Shown here in pieces: positions 28,445 to 37,804 of a stretch of DNA of 64,000 bases (its first letter is position 1; the number at the start of each line of letters is the position of its first letter). Below the pieces are notes generated by a model that worked only from the letters and a program-made list of their open reading frames with translations, was not told where the DNA came from and ran no database searches. Where the stretch lies: positions 372,001-436,000 of the forward strand of contig NZ_CP032621.1 in the NCBI RefSeq assembly GCF_003627155.1, given 5' to 3'. A program made the position numbers and the translations under genes. The DNA comes from Streptococcus gwangjuense. Lineage in GTDB: Bacteria; Bacillota; Bacilli; Lactobacillales; Streptococcaceae.

Positions 28445-28473
28445 TTGCTAGGGCTTTCATTTTTTGCTATACT
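28445..28473 (+). promoter_or_regulatory. Promoter of the first TPP leader
   Basis: TTGCTA, 17-bp spacer, extended -10 TGC then TATACT (28468-28473). Confidence 0.6.
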
Positions 28474-28492
28474 GGTGCAGTAATTAAATAAT

Positions 28493-28650
28493 AAAGACAT
28501 TTGGGGTGCTTTAAGCTGAGATGATACCCATTGAACCTGATACAGTTAAGACTGGCGAAGGGAAATGTGAACAGTTTTTTTCGTATAGCGAAATGAACGA
28601 TCTGATCTTGTAAGTCAACTCTAATTCTCGATTGTAATTGGAGTTTTTTT
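28493..28650 (+). promoter_or_regulatory. TPP riboswitch 1 with terminator, upstream of tenA
   Basis: Aptamer core at about 28495-28570: ACATTTGGGGTGCT, GCTGAGATGATACCC, GAACCTGATACAG and GGCGAAGGGAAATGT, the THI-box pattern with closing stem ACATTT/AAATGT. A terminator with stem AACTCTAATT/AATTGGAGTT (28617-28626, 28636-28645) and T run follows. The 462-base gap between lctO and tenA is this leader plus trailing sequence. Confidence 0.95.
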
Positions 28651-28797
28651 TGTTTATACAAACTGGATAGGCTTGTTTAGGTAGCTCTCTGCAAATGCCC
28701 TCGATGTTCTTTAAAAGTATCAGGTGGAATTACGATTTTGCTTGGTATCTATTGATATTTTATTGATTACTAAGGAGTAAAGAAAGGAAAAATAAAT

Positions 28798-29466
28798 ATG
28801 GAAACACAAGACTATGCATTTGAGCCAGGTTTGACCGTTGGAGAATTATTAAAAAGCAGTCAGAAGGATTGGCAGGATGCAATCAATCATCGTTTTGTTC
28901 AGGAACTTTTTGCGGGGACAATTGAGAATAAGGTCTTAAAAGAATACCTGATTCAAGATTATCACTTCTTTGATGCCTTCTTATCCATGCTGGGTGCTTG
29001 CGTAGCCCACGCAGACCAGCTTGAATCCAAGCTTCGTTTTGCCAAGCAACTAGGCTTTCTTGAAGCAGATGAAGATGGTTATTTCCAAAAGGCTTTCAAA
29101 GAGTTAAAAGTATCTGAGAATGACTATCTGGAAGTGACCTTGCATCCTGTAACAAAAGCCTTTCAGGAGCTTATGTATTCTGCTGTGTCATCATCAGATT
29201 ATGCCCATCTTTTGGTCATGCTGGTTATTGCAGAAGGTCTCTATTTAGACTGGGGTTCTAAAGATTTGGCTCTACCTGAAGCCTATATTCATTCGGAATG
29301 GATCAATCTCCACAGAGGTCCTTTCTTTGCAGAGTGGGTTCAATTTCTTGTTGACGAACTCAATCGTGTTGGGAAAGGTCGAGAAGATTTGACAGAACTT
29401 CAGGAACGCTGGAATCAAGCGGTCGCTTTAGAATTAGCCTTTTTTGATATTGGTTATGACGCATAG
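28798..29466 (+). CDS. tenA: TenA-family protein lacking the catalytic Cys (TenA_E-like)
   Basis: 222 residues with the TenA/THI-4 all-helical fold (LIQDYHFFDAFLSMLGACVAHAD). The region that holds the catalytic Cys in classical TenA reads VIAEGLYLDWG, without Cys, which fits the TenA_E subgroup where a Glu acts. It probably salvages thiamine breakdown products, giving the pyrimidine HMP. Being directly under TPP riboswitch 1 supports a thiamine role. The second TenA in this window (34130) keeps the Cys. Confidence 0.85.
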   Translation: METQDYAFEPGLTVGELLKSSQKDWQDAINHRFVQELFAGTIENKVLKEYLIQDYHFFDAFLSMLGACVAHADQLESKLRFAKQLGFLEADEDGYFQKAFKELKVSENDYLEVTLHPVTKAFQELMYSAVSSSDYAHLLVMLVIAEGLYLDWGSKDLALPEAYIHSEWINLHRGPFFAEWVQFLVDELNRVGKGREDLTELQERWNQAVALELAFFDIGYDA

Positions 29467-29499
29467 AGAAGGTTTAGGATATTTACAAATTTGATGAGA

Positions 29500-29652
29500 T
29501 AATCCTCTTCGAAAATCTCTTCAAACCACGTCAGCTTCACCTTAGATTATATATGTGACTGACTTCGTCAGTCTTATCTACAACCTCAAAGCAGTGCTTT
29601 GAGCAACCTGAGGCTAGATTCCTAGTTTGCTCTTTGATTTTCAGTGAGCATA
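29500..29652 (+). repeat. BOX element, forward, one boxB
   Basis: CTCTTCGAAAATCTCTTCAA at the 5' end, CTGACTTCGTCAG in the middle, and TAGTTTGCTCTTTGATTTTC near the 3' end. It fills most of the gap between tenA and thiM and would be transcribed with them if they form one unit. Confidence 0.9.
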
Positions 29653-29745
29653 AATCATTCAATGTAAATAAAAAAATTTTTTAACGAAAGATAGAAATAA
29701 ATCGGAATCAGTATATCGTATAAAGGGAAAAGGAAGAATTTCAAT

Positions 29746-30528
29746 ATGACAAGTTTAAAATTATTAAAAGAAAAAGCACCTTTGGTCATTTGCATAACCA
29801 ATGATGTAGTAAAAAATTTCACAGCAAATGGATTAGTAGCACTGGGTGCATCACCAGCCATGAGTGAATTTCCTGCAGATTTAGAGGATTTGTTAAAGTA
29901 TGCTGGAGGTTTATTAATAAACATAGGAACATTGACAGATGAAAATTGGAAATTATACCAAGCTGCTCTGAAAATTGCAGAGAAATATAATGTCCCAGCA
30001 GTTTTAGATCCTGTAGCCTGTGGAGCAGGAGAATATAGAAAAAAAGTAGCAGATGATCTAATTAACAATTACAAACTAGCAGCGATTAGAGGAAATGCTG
30101 GAGAGATTGCCTCTTTAGTAGGGATAAATGTGGCATCTAAAGGAGTAGATAGTGCGGGCGTAGATAATATTGACGAAATTGCTCTAGCAGCAAACGCTAA
30201 GTTTCATATTCCAATAGTAGTAACAGGTGAAGTGGATGCTATTGCGGTAAATGGAGAAGTGGTAACGATTCATAATGGTAGTGCCATGATGCCAAAAGTT
30301 ATTGGGACAGGATGCTTGTTAGGTGCTGTAGTAGCAAGCTTTATCGGACTAGAAAAAGGTCAAGAATTGAAATCATTAGAAACAGCAATGTTGGTTTATA
30401 ATATCGCTGGAGAAATGGCAGAAAAATGTCCAAATGGACATCTTCCTGGAACATTCAAAGTGGAATTTATAAATGCCTTATATGAGATTACAGATGAAGA
30501 TGTAAAGGAATTCAAAAGAGTGAAGTAA
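29746..30528 (+). CDS. thiM: Hydroxyethylthiazole kinase, copy 1
   Basis: 260 residues. The start [28 protein letters not shown] and the active-site loop [13 protein letters not shown] (catalytic Cys about residue 188) are typical of ThiM. It phosphorylates the thiazole THZ for thiamine phosphate synthesis. Codon use is more AT-rich (many AAT, ATA, AGA codons) than in the second thiM, hinting at a different origin. AAAGGAAGAA lies upstream. thiE copy 1 follows after one base. Confidence 0.95.
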   Translation: MTSLKLLKEKAPLVICITNDVVKNFTANGLVALGASPAMSEFPADLEDLLKYAGGLLINIGTLTDENWKLYQAALKIAEKYNVPAVLDPVACGAGEYRKKVADDLINNYKLAAIRGNAGEIASLVGINVASKGVDSAGVDNIDEIALAANAKFHIPIVVTGEVDAIAVNGEVVTIHNGSAMMPKVIGTGCLLGAVVASFIGLEKGQELKSLETAMLVYNIAGEMAEKCPNGHLPGTFKVEFINALYEITDEDVKEFKRVK

Positions 30529-30529
30529 A

Positions 30530-31159
30530 ATGTTTCATAAGGAATTATTAAAACTATATTTTATTTGTGGAACGACTACTTGCCAAGGAAAAGATCTATA
30601 TACAGTCGTTGAGGAAGCCTTAAAAGGTGGGATAACCTTATTTCAATTCCGTGAAAAAGGTGAGGGATCCTTAGAAGGTAAAGAAAAAGTCGAATTAGCA
30701 ATTAAACTACAGAATCTTTGTAAAAAATACAATGTTCCATTTATCGTTAATGATGATATAGATTTGGCGATGGAAATTGACGCTGATGGCGTACATGTAG
30801 GACAAGATGACCTTGGAGTTGATGAAATTAGAAAATTGATGCCAGAAAAAATAATTGGTCTTTCTATAAAAAACGAGGAAGAATTTCAACAATCAAAAGT
30901 TGAATATGTAGATTATGTTGGTGTTGGTCCTGTATTTGATACCCAGTCAAAGGATGATGCTGGTGGTGCTATAGGTTATGAAGGTCTTAAATTGATGAGA
31001 AAACTATTGCCACAACTGCCCTTAGTTGCAATTGGTGGGATACAGACGAAACATATTAAAGACATTATGAAGACCAATGTTGACGGCGTTTCAATAATTT
31101 CAGCAATATCATATGCAAAAAATATAGAAAAAACTGTTCGAGAAATGAGTGAACAATAG
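30530..31159 (+). CDS. thiE: Thiamine-phosphate synthase, copy 1
   Basis: 209 residues, TIM barrel of the ThiE family: FQFREKG, VNDDIDLAMEIDADGVHVGQDD, VGVGPVFDTQSKDDA and AIGGI. It joins HMP-PP and THZ-P into thiamine phosphate. It is directly coupled to thiM copy 1 and shares its AT-rich codon use, so the two look acquired together. Confidence 0.95.
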   Translation: MFHKELLKLYFICGTTTCQGKDLYTVVEEALKGGITLFQFREKGEGSLEGKEKVELAIKLQNLCKKYNVPFIVNDDIDLAMEIDADGVHVGQDDLGVDEIRKLMPEKIIGLSIKNEEEFQQSKVEYVDYVGVGPVFDTQSKDDAGGAIGYEGLKLMRKLLPQLPLVAIGGIQTKHIKDIMKTNVDGVSIISAISYAKNIEKTVREMSEQ

Positions 31160-31228
31160 GTATGGATCTAACCAAAGAAAGATCTGCTGTCTTTGTGAGT
31201 GCAAGTCTGTATTTCCCAGTTCAATTTC

Positions 31229-31257
31229 TTGAACTAGAATAAATCGTTTGTTATAAT
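31229..31257 (+). promoter_or_regulatory. Promoter of the second TPP leader
   Basis: TTGAAC (31229-31234), 17-bp spacer, TATAAT (31252-31257). Confidence 0.65.
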
Positions 31258-31274
31258 ATTTATATAATTAAATA

Positions 31275-31434
31275 ATAAAGACATTTGGGGTGCTTTAGGC
31301 TGAGATGATACCCATTGAACCTGATACAGTTAAGACTGGCGAAGGGAAATGTGAAATGGTTTTGTATTTATAGAAACTAACCATCTAATCTTGTAAGCTG
31401 AACTCTAATTCCTATCTGTAATTAGAGTTTTTTC
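31275..31434 (+). promoter_or_regulatory. TPP riboswitch 2 with terminator, upstream of ykoEDC
   Basis: Aptamer at about 31281-31352, almost identical to riboswitch 1 (one base differs in the core near TTTAGGCTGAG). A terminator with stem AACTCTAAT/ATTAGAGTT (31401-31409, 31419-31427) and T run follows. Even the sequence after the terminator (ACTGGAT, TTTAGGTAGCTC) is shared with leader 1, so the whole leader was duplicated. Confidence 0.95.
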
Positions 31435-31520
31435 TTTTACGAAACTGGATGAAGATGATACAAAGCATTTAGGTAGCTCACCTTGAATACCCCACTTTTC
31501 TTTAAAAAAAGGAGTTTTTT

Positions 31521-32081
31521 ATGTTGAAAAAATGGCAATTAAAAGATGTTATCTTACTTGCTTTCTTGTCTATCTTTTTTGGTGGCGTTTTTGTAGGATC
31601 TGGCTATCTGTTTGATATCCTCACTCTGATTTTAGCACCTCTTGGTTTACAGGCCTTTGCCAATGAAATCCTCTTTGGTCTCTGGTGTATGGCTGCCCCT
31701 ATTGCTGCAATCTTTGTTCCAAGAGTGGGAAGCGCAACGATTGGTGAAGTGCTAGCTGCGCTTGCTGAAGTCCTTTATGGTAGCCAATTCGGTCTAGGTG
31801 CCCTTTTGTCTGGCTTGGTTCAAGGTTTGGGAAGTGAACTTGGTTTTATCGTAACCAAGAATCGCTATGAAAGTTGGCTCTCTCTAACTGCTAATAGTAT
31901 TGGGATTACGCTTGTTAGCTTTGTCTATGAATACATTAAGTTAGGTTACTACGCCTTTTCACTTCCTTTTGTTCTTTCCTTGCTTGTAGTACGTTTTATT
32001 TCCGTCTTTTTCTTCTGTACTATCTTGGTTCGTGCCATTGTCAAACTTTATCATCAGTTTGTAGCTGGGGGCAAGGCATAG
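31521..32081 (+). CDS. ykoE: YkoE-like S component of a thiamine/HMP ECF transporter
   Basis: 186 residues with about five hydrophobic helices. The pattern ILFGLWCMAAPIAAIFVPRVGSATIGEVLAAL fits the YkoE substrate-binding membrane protein. With the next two genes it forms the YkoEDC uptake system, for hydroxymethylpyrimidine or thiamine. TPP riboswitch 2 lies directly upstream, and AAAAGGAG precedes the ATG. Confidence 0.9.
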   Translation: MLKKWQLKDVILLAFLSIFFGGVFVGSGYLFDILTLILAPLGLQAFANEILFGLWCMAAPIAAIFVPRVGSATIGEVLAALAEVLYGSQFGLGALLSGLVQGLGSELGFIVTKNRYESWLSLTANSIGITLVSFVYEYIKLGYYAFSLPFVLSLLVVRFISVFFFCTILVRAIVKLYHQFVAGGKA

Positions 32082-33467
32082 ATGGGGCTGGAACTACGAG
32101 CGATTCAGTCCCCAATCTTCTCTGAGCCGCTTGATTTTACTTTTCATGCGCAAGCCTTTACCTTGTTAGTTGGGAGCAGTGGTTCAGGAAAATCCAGTCT
32201 CTTTCAAATGATTGCCCAAGTCAGTTCTCTTCCCTATAGGGGTCAAGTCCTGATAAATGGGAGCGAGGTCAGTCAGCTTTCTATCATCGAACGTGTCCAG
32301 ACGGTTGGTATTCTCTTTCAAAATCCCAATCATCAATTTACTATGGAGAACTTGTTTGAGGAGCTCATTTTTACCTTGGAAAATATTGGGCATCCCGTTC
32401 AGGAAATTGATTCTAAAATAACAGAGGTTGTCCAGCAATGTCGCTGCAAGGCGATTTTGCACCGTCCCATTCATCACTTATCAGGTGGGGAAAAGCAAAA
32501 GGCTGCTTTGGCTGTTCTCTTTGCTATGAATCCTAGGGTCTATCTCTTGGATGAGCCCTTCGCTTCCATTGACCGCAAGAGCAGGATAGAGATCTTGGAG
32601 ATTCTAAAAGAATTGGTCTTTAGTGGGAAGACAGTCATCCTGTGCGACCATGATTTAACGGACTATGAAGCCTATATCGACCATATGGTGGAGCTAAGAG
32701 ATGGCCAACTAAGGGAAGTGTTTCAAATCCCTTCCTCTGAGATGACACAGGTTGCTTCAAAGGAAGTTGCTTCTAGCCCAGAACTATTCCATATGGATCG
32801 AATGACTTGTGAGCTGGATAAGCGCTCCCTCTTTTCGATTGCTGATTTTACATTTTACCAAGGGATTTCCTGTATCTTGGGTGATAATGGTGTCGGGAAA
32901 TCCACCCTCTTTCGCTCCATTCTTCAATTTCAAAAGTATAAGGGACGCATTAGCTGGAAGAGTTCGGTCCTGAAAAAGAAAAAGAGTTTGTATCGTGACC
33001 TGACGGGTGTTGTTCAGGAAGCTGAGAAGCAGTTTATCAGAGTCGGTCTGCGAGAAGAGCTTCAATTAGATGGACCTGATTCTGAAAGAAATCAGCGAAT
33101 TCTTCAAGCTTTACGGTATTTTAATCTGGAGCAGGCACTCGATAAGAGTCCCTATCAATTAAGTGGTGGTCAGCAAAAGATTCTTCAGCTCTTGACCATC
33201 TTGACTATCAAGGCTTCTGTGATCTTGCTAGATGAACCTTTTGCAGGTTTGGATGATAGAGCTTGCCATTATTTTTGTCAGTGGATTGTGGAGGAGAGAA
33301 ATCAAGGAAGAAGTTTTCTGATCATTAGCCATCGTTTAGATCCCTTGATCTCTGTGGTTGATTATTGGATTGAGATGTCTAGTCAGGGGCTCAGTCATGT
33401 GAAAGAAGTGACAATTACCAAACCACTCACATCTCAGAGTAGCAATACTCAAGGGGAGGTGAGATAG
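32082..33467 (+). CDS. ykoD: YkoD-like double ABC ATPase of the ECF transporter
   Basis: 461 residues with two fused ATPase domains. The first has GSSGSGKSS (about 31-39), LSGGEKQK and LLDEPFASID; the second has GDNGVGKST (about 267-275), LSGGQQK and LLDEPFAGLDD. One chain therefore supplies both ATPase subunits of the energy-coupling module. It starts directly after ykoE and is followed one base later by ykoC. Confidence 0.93.
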   Translation: MGLELRAIQSPIFSEPLDFTFHAQAFTLLVGSSGSGKSSLFQMIAQVSSLPYRGQVLINGSEVSQLSIIERVQTVGILFQNPNHQFTMENLFEELIFTLENIGHPVQEIDSKITEVVQQCRCKAILHRPIHHLSGGEKQKAALAVLFAMNPRVYLLDEPFASIDRKSRIEILEILKELVFSGKTVILCDHDLTDYEAYIDHMVELRDGQLREVFQIPSSEMTQVASKEVASSPELFHMDRMTCELDKRSLFSIADFTFYQGISCILGDNGVGKSTLFRSILQFQKYKGRISWKSSVLKKKKSLYRDLTGVVQEAEKQFIRVGLREELQLDGPDSERNQRILQALRYFNLEQALDKSPYQLSGGQQKILQLLTILTIKASVILLDEPFAGLDDRACHYFCQWIVEERNQGRSFLIISHRLDPLISVVDYWIEMSSQGLSHVKEVTITKPLTSQSSNTQGEVR

Positions 33468-33468
33468 T

Positions 33469-34119
33469 ATGGTCAAAGTAGCAACCCAGACACCGATTAT
33501 CAGTCTCTTTTTGCTGGTTTTATCACTGGAAACATCTTTCATTCCTTCGATTGCTCTGAATCTTTCAGTAGTCGCATTTTGCATTCTCTTTATGCTCTAT
33601 TACCGGCGATTTAAAGTATTGGCTTGGATGATTCTGCTCGCCATTTTGCCATCTTTGGCCAACTACTGGGCAGTTCAGTTACACGGAGATGCTTCGCAGG
33701 CAGTGATGCTTGGAACGAGGGCCTTTGTGACCGTTTGTATTGGTCTTGTCTTTGTTTCCTCTATTTCCCTAAAAGAGCTTCTTTTGTACTTGGCTCAAAA
33801 GGGGTTATCACGGTCTTGGGCTTATGCCTTGATTGTGGTATTCAATTCCTCCCCCCTTATTCAGCAAGAAATCAAGTCCCTCAAGGAAGCTTGCTTATTA
33901 CGCGGTCAAGAACTACATTTTTGGTCGCCCTTGATTTATAGCAAGGTTCTGATGACAGTCTTTAGGTGGCGCCATCTTTACCTGAGAGCCCTGTCGGCGC
34001 ATGGATATGACGAACATGCACAGGTGGAGAATCGCTATCGGACTTTTTATATTCCTCAAAGGACAATATTCATCTACCTGCTGTTCTTTTTATTACTTCA
34101 AACCAGTCTATTTTTATAA
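33469..34119 (+). CDS. ykoC: YkoC-like T component of the ECF transporter
   Basis: 216 residues, a CbiQ-family membrane protein with four to five helices and the conserved coupling segments KEACLLRGQEL and RALSAHGYDEH (the A-R-G type motifs that contact the ATPases). It links YkoD to YkoE. It starts one base after ykoD; a tenA gene follows 10 bases later. Confidence 0.92.
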   Translation: MVKVATQTPIISLFLLVLSLETSFIPSIALNLSVVAFCILFMLYYRRFKVLAWMILLAILPSLANYWAVQLHGDASQAVMLGTRAFVTVCIGLVFVSSISLKELLLYLAQKGLSRSWAYALIVVFNSSPLIQQEIKSLKEACLLRGQELHFWSPLIYSKVLMTVFRWRHLYLRALSAHGYDEHAQVENRYRTFYIPQRTIFIYLLFFLLLQTSLFL

Positions 34120-34129
34120 AGGAGTTATT

Positions 34130-34822
34130 ATGGAATTTACAGATATTGCGATGGAATTATCCAAGGAAGCTTGGCAGGCATCCTTTCATCATCCCTTTGT
34201 TTTACAGTTGCAAGAGGGGAATTTAGAACCTGCCATTTTCCGCTATTACCTGATTCAGGATGCCTACTATCTGAAGGCCTTCTCAGAAGCCTATCACCTC
34301 TTGGCTGAAAAAACTTCCAACCAAGAGATGAAGAGACTATTGGAACAAAATGCTCAGAGTCTAGTGGAGGGTGAGTTATTTATCCGCCAACAATTTTTCA
34401 AGGAATTGGAAATCAGCGACCAGGAAATGGAGCAACATCCAATCGCTCCAACCTGCTATCATTATATATCTCATATTTATCGGCAATTTGAAGAAGCAAA
34501 TCTAGCCATCGCTTTTGCAAGTTTACTTCCTTGTCCTTGGTTATACCATGATATAGGCAAATCCCTTAATCTTAAACCATCACCAAATCATCTCTACCAA
34601 CAATGGATTGAAACTTATATTACGGATGAACTCGAACAGCAAATAAAAGAAGAGTCTGAGCTAGTCAATCGACTTTATCGAGAAAGTGACGAGACAGACA
34701 AGAAAAAAATGCTAGATGCCTTTCATATTAGTGTTCATATGGAAGCTAAGTTTTGGGAAATGGCCTACCAACACCAGACATGGAAGAGTGATTTACAGTC
34801 TTTAGAAAAAGGGGAAGAATAG
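34130..34822 (+). CDS. tenA: TenA thiaminase II with catalytic Cys
   Basis: 230 residues from ATG 34130, with AAAGGAG 7 bases upstream; longer in-frame starts lie inside ykoC and have no such site. It has the TenA fold and keeps the Cys in ASLLPCPWLYHDIG, the mark of classical TenA_C enzymes, which release HMP from aminomethylpyrimidine. It sits in the riboswitch-2 operon with the HMP-type transporter, forming a complete salvage route. It differs clearly from the Cys-less paralogue at 28798. Confidence 0.93.
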   Translation: MEFTDIAMELSKEAWQASFHHPFVLQLQEGNLEPAIFRYYLIQDAYYLKAFSEAYHLLAEKTSNQEMKRLLEQNAQSLVEGELFIRQQFFKELEISDQEMEQHPIAPTCYHYISHIYRQFEEANLAIAFASLLPCPWLYHDIGKSLNLKPSPNHLYQQWIETYITDELEQQIKEESELVNRLYRESDETDKKKMLDAFHISVHMEAKFWEMAYQHQTWKSDLQSLEKGEE

Positions 34823-34826
34823 AAAC

Positions 34827-35351
34827 ATGAGAAAGCACCAATTACAAGTTCACAAATTAACCATTTTATCCATGATGATTGCCCTTGATGTAGTCCTTAC
34901 ACCTATCTTTCGGATTGAGGGAATGGCACCGATGTCCAGTGTAGTCAATATTCTAGCGGGAATCATGATGGGGCCTGTTTATGCCTTGGCTATGGCTACA
35001 GTGACAGCCTTTATCCGTATGACGACTCAAGGGATTCCGCCTTTAGCCCTCACAGGAGCGACTTTTGGAGCCCTTCTAGCAGGTCTCTTTTATAAGTATG
35101 GTCGAAAATTTTACTTTTCTGCCTTGGGAGAAATTTTGGGAACAGGTATTATTGGTTCTATTGTGTCCTATCCTGTTATGGTACTCTTTACAGGATCAGC
35201 AGCTAAGCTTAGCTGGTTTATCTATACTCCTCGATTTTTCGGAGCAACCTTGATTGGTACAGCAATTTCCTTTATTGCCTTTCGATTTTTAATCAAGCAG
35301 GAATTCTTTAAAAAAGTGCAGGGATATTTCTTTGCTGAAAGGATAGACTGA
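34827..35351 (+). CDS. thiW: ThiW-like thiazole transporter S component
   Basis: 174 residues, with five to six membrane helices and the ThiW-type segments ARG-poor N-terminus, [19 protein letters not shown] and [18 protein letters not shown]. It is the predicted substrate-specific subunit for thiazole, using a shared or housekeeping energy module. It starts 4 bases after tenA, and the stop overlaps the thiM start (TGATG). Confidence 0.9.
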   Translation: MRKHQLQVHKLTILSMMIALDVVLTPIFRIEGMAPMSSVVNILAGIMMGPVYALAMATVTAFIRMTTQGIPPLALTGATFGALLAGLFYKYGRKFYFSALGEILGTGIIGSIVSYPVMVLFTGSAAKLSWFIYTPRFFGATLIGTAISFIAFRFLIKQEFFKKVQGYFFAERID

Positions 35352-36153
35352 TGCTGGAATTATCAAATCCTTTTCTTTGGAAACGACTTCCCTCATTCAC
35401 TGCATTACCAATGAAATTTCTTGTGAGATGCTGGCAAATGGGATTTTGGCTCTGGGATGCAAACCTGTCATGGCAGATGATCCCCGTGAGGTTCTTGATT
35501 TTACTAAGCAAAGCCAGGCACTCTTCATCAATTTGGGGCATTTGTCAGCTGAGAAGGAAAAAGCAATCCGTATGGCAGCTTCTTATGCAGATCAAGTTTC
35601 TCTCCCAATGGTAGTAGATGCGGTTGGCGTAACGGCTTCATCCATTCGTAAGACCTTAGTCAGAGACCTTTTAGACTATAGCCCTACGGTCCTTAAGGGA
35701 AATATGTCAGAAATTCGAAGTCTTGTTGGCTTAAAACACCATGGCGTTGGGGTCGATGCCAGTGCTAAAGATCAAGAAACTGAGGATTTACTTCAAGTCT
35801 TGAAAGACTGGTGTCAGACCTATCCTGGTATGTCATTCTTAGTCACAGGCCACAAGGACCTCATCGTTTCAGAGAATCAAGTCGCTTTACTGGAGAATGG
35901 CTGTGCAGAATTAGACTGGATAACAGGGACAGGAGACTTGGTTGGATCCTTAACAGCTGTTTTTCTCAGCAAAGGAATGACTGGTTTTGAAGCTTCTTGC
36001 TTGGCAGTCTCTTATCTCAATATCTCTGCTGAGAAAATCGTTGTTCAAGGAATGGGATTGGAAGATTTTCGTTACCAAGTACTCAATCAGCTTTCGCTCC
36101 TCAAAAGAGATGAAAACTGGCTAGATGATATCAAAGGAGATGTTTATGAATAG
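35351..36153 (+). pseudogene. thiM: Hydroxyethylthiazole kinase, copy 2, frameshifted at codon 8
   Basis: The expected start ATG 35351 overlaps the thiW stop, but that frame reads only a few correct residues (MLELSNPF) and ends at 35614. Adding one T to the T4 run at 35371-35374 joins it perfectly to the long frame that continues [16 protein letters not shown] to 36153. The rest is intact. A TTG at 35377 could restart translation but has no ribosome site. The active-site loop reads TGTGDLVG, with Asp where most ThiM proteins have Cys. Either a real one-base loss, a slippage-prone on/off tract, or a sequence error. It is followed by thiE with an 8-base overlap. Confidence 0.8.
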
Positions 36154-36778
36154 AGAAGCACTTAGATTGTATCTGGTAACCAATCGCTACCAAGATTCAG
36201 TGGAAAGTTTTCTTGAAAAGGTTGAGACGGCCTGCCGTGCAGGGGTTACCATAGTCCAATTACGAGAAAAAAATCTTACAACCAATCAATATTATCAACT
36301 GGCAAAGCAAGTCAAGGAAATAACAGATGCCTATCAGGTACCCCTGATAATCGATGATCGCTTGGATGTCTGTCTCGCGGTTGATGCTGCTGGTCTGCAT
36401 ATCGGAGACGATGAGCTACCAGTTTCGGTTGCCCGACAAGTCTTGGGTCCTGACAAAATACTTGGTGTCACAGCTAAAACTGTAAAAAGAGCCATCGAGG
36501 CAGAAGAAGGAGGGGCGAATTACTTGGGGACAGGAGCCATTTTCCCGACAACCACCAAGGAAAATGCGCCTATCACCCTGATTTCAACCTTAAAAACAAT
36601 TTGTCAAAGGGTCGTCATTCCAGTAGTTGCTATCGGAGGCTTGACGTCAGAGAACATTGACCAGCTTGTTGGCACTGGTATAGCTGGTGTAGCTGTAGTG
36701 CGTGATCTAATGCAGGCAGAAGATATAGAGGCAAAAACGCAAGCCTTTTTAACAAAGCTAGATGACATTATTTCCTAA
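36146..36778 (+). CDS. thiE: Thiamine-phosphate synthase, copy 2
   Basis: 210 residues from ATG 36146, with AAAGGAG just upstream. ThiE barrel motifs are present: [48 protein letters not shown] and AIGGLT. It overlaps the end of thiM copy 2 by 8 bases, last gene of the riboswitch-2 operon. Codon use is like its neighbours and unlike thiE copy 1. Confidence 0.95.
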   Translation: MNREALRLYLVTNRYQDSVESFLEKVETACRAGVTIVQLREKNLTTNQYYQLAKQVKEITDAYQVPLIIDDRLDVCLAVDAAGLHIGDDELPVSVARQVLGPDKILGVTAKTVKRAIEAEEGGANYLGTGAIFPTTTKENAPITLISTLKTICQRVVIPVVAIGGLTSENIDQLVGTGIAGVAVVRDLMQAEDIEAKTQAFLTKLDDIIS

Positions 36779-36782
36779 TTAA

Positions 36783-36883
36783 TATTCAATGAAAATTAAA
36801 GAGCAAACTAGGAAGCTCGCCGCAGCTTGCTCAAAGCACAGCTTTGAGGTTGTAGATAAAGCTGACGTAGTTTGAAGAGTATA
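36783..36883 (-). repeat. BOX element without boxB (boxA-boxC), reverse
   Basis: Starts ATATTCAATGAAAATTAAAG and ends AGTTTGAAGAGTATA, with CAAAGCACAGCTTTGAGG inside. The central boxB unit is missing. It lies between convergent thiE and thiD. Confidence 0.85.
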
Positions 36884-36927
36884 AAAACTCTCTAATTCCC
36901 TTAAAGTAGGAACTAGAGAGTTTTTTT
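36884..36927. terminator. Bidirectional terminator between thiE and thiD
   Basis: Ten-bp stem AAACTCTCTA/TAGAGAGTTT (36885-36894, 36914-36923), T run after it and A run before it. Confidence 0.8.
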
Positions 36928-37717
36928 AATCTTTAAAACTTGTATGGTTGACTGGGCCAGAACCATGACCGAGTTGAGGGGCGTCTTGAATAGCTTTTGT
37001 GATAAAGGCCTTGGCCTTATCAACTGCTTGATAAAGACTTTTGCCCTTGGCTAGTTCAGCAGTAATCACTGCAGCAAAGGTACACCCAGTACCATGGGTG
37101 TGACAGGTTTGAATTCGTGGGCTTTCCCAGACAAATTGTTCATCCTTGGTAAAGAGGAAATCCTTGGCACCGCCTTCGAGATGCCCACCTTTAATAACAA
37201 CAGACTGAGGACCAAATTCTTTTAAAATCAGGCGACCGGCACGTTGCATGTCTTCGGGATTATGGATTGAGAAACCAACAATCTCTTCTGCCTCAGGAAG
37301 ATTGGGTGTGATAATGGTTGCAAGGGGAAGCAGGTTTGTTTTTAGGTAGGTTCTGGCACTGGTATCAATCAGGGTGTCTCCACTCGTAGCGACCATAACA
37401 GGGTCAAGGACGTAGGGACAATCCAGCTTTTTAAGATAGGGCTGGATGATTTCCATGATTTCAGTAGTTGCCAACATCCCAGTTTTTACAGCCTGAGGCT
37501 TGATATCAGAAAAGACACTCTCCAATTGGGCTTTCAACATTTGAGGAGAAACGTGCTCGATTAGCTGAACACCTCTGGTATTTTGAGCGACAAGGCTGGT
37601 CACAACGGCCATTCCATAGACATCTCTAGCTTGGAATGATTTCAAATCAGCCATAATGCCAGCACCACCACTTGGGTCAGTCCCTGCAATGGTCAAAGCA
37701 ACGGGTAAATAAGTCAT
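36926..37717 (-). CDS. thiD: HMP/HMP-phosphate kinase
   Basis: 263 residues. ThiD motifs: ALTIAGTDPSGGAGIMADLKSF at the N-terminus and HTHGTGCTFAAVITAELAKG near the C-terminus. It phosphorylates HMP twice to HMP-PP, the partner of THZ-P in the ThiE reaction. Pyridoxal kinase activity is possible for this family. GGGAGGTTTTAG precedes the ATG. It is transcribed alone from a leader with its own TPP riboswitch. Confidence 0.95.
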   Translation of the reverse strand: MTYLPVALTIAGTDPSGGAGIMADLKSFQARDVYGMAVVTSLVAQNTRGVQLIEHVSPQMLKAQLESVFSDIKPQAVKTGMLATTEIMEIIQPYLKKLDCPYVLDPVMVATSGDTLIDTSARTYLKTNLLPLATIITPNLPEAEEIVGFSIHNPEDMQRAGRLILKEFGPQSVVIKGGHLEGGAKDFLFTKDEQFVWESPRIQTCHTHGTGCTFAAVITAELAKGKSLYQAVDKAKAFITKAIQDAPQLGHGSGPVNHTSFKD

Positions 37718-37804
37718 CTAAAACCTCCCAACCAACTGAAGTTTGTATTCTTAAGAACAAGCTAGTCTGTTTCAGGAAAGCAATAGAAGGCAAGTAGTCC
37801 CCAT

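Noticed and set aside
35351..35614. Independent 87-residue protein at the start of thiM copy 2
   Set aside because: Beyond the first eight codons it is just the out-of-frame reading of thiM; a one-base frameshift explains it.
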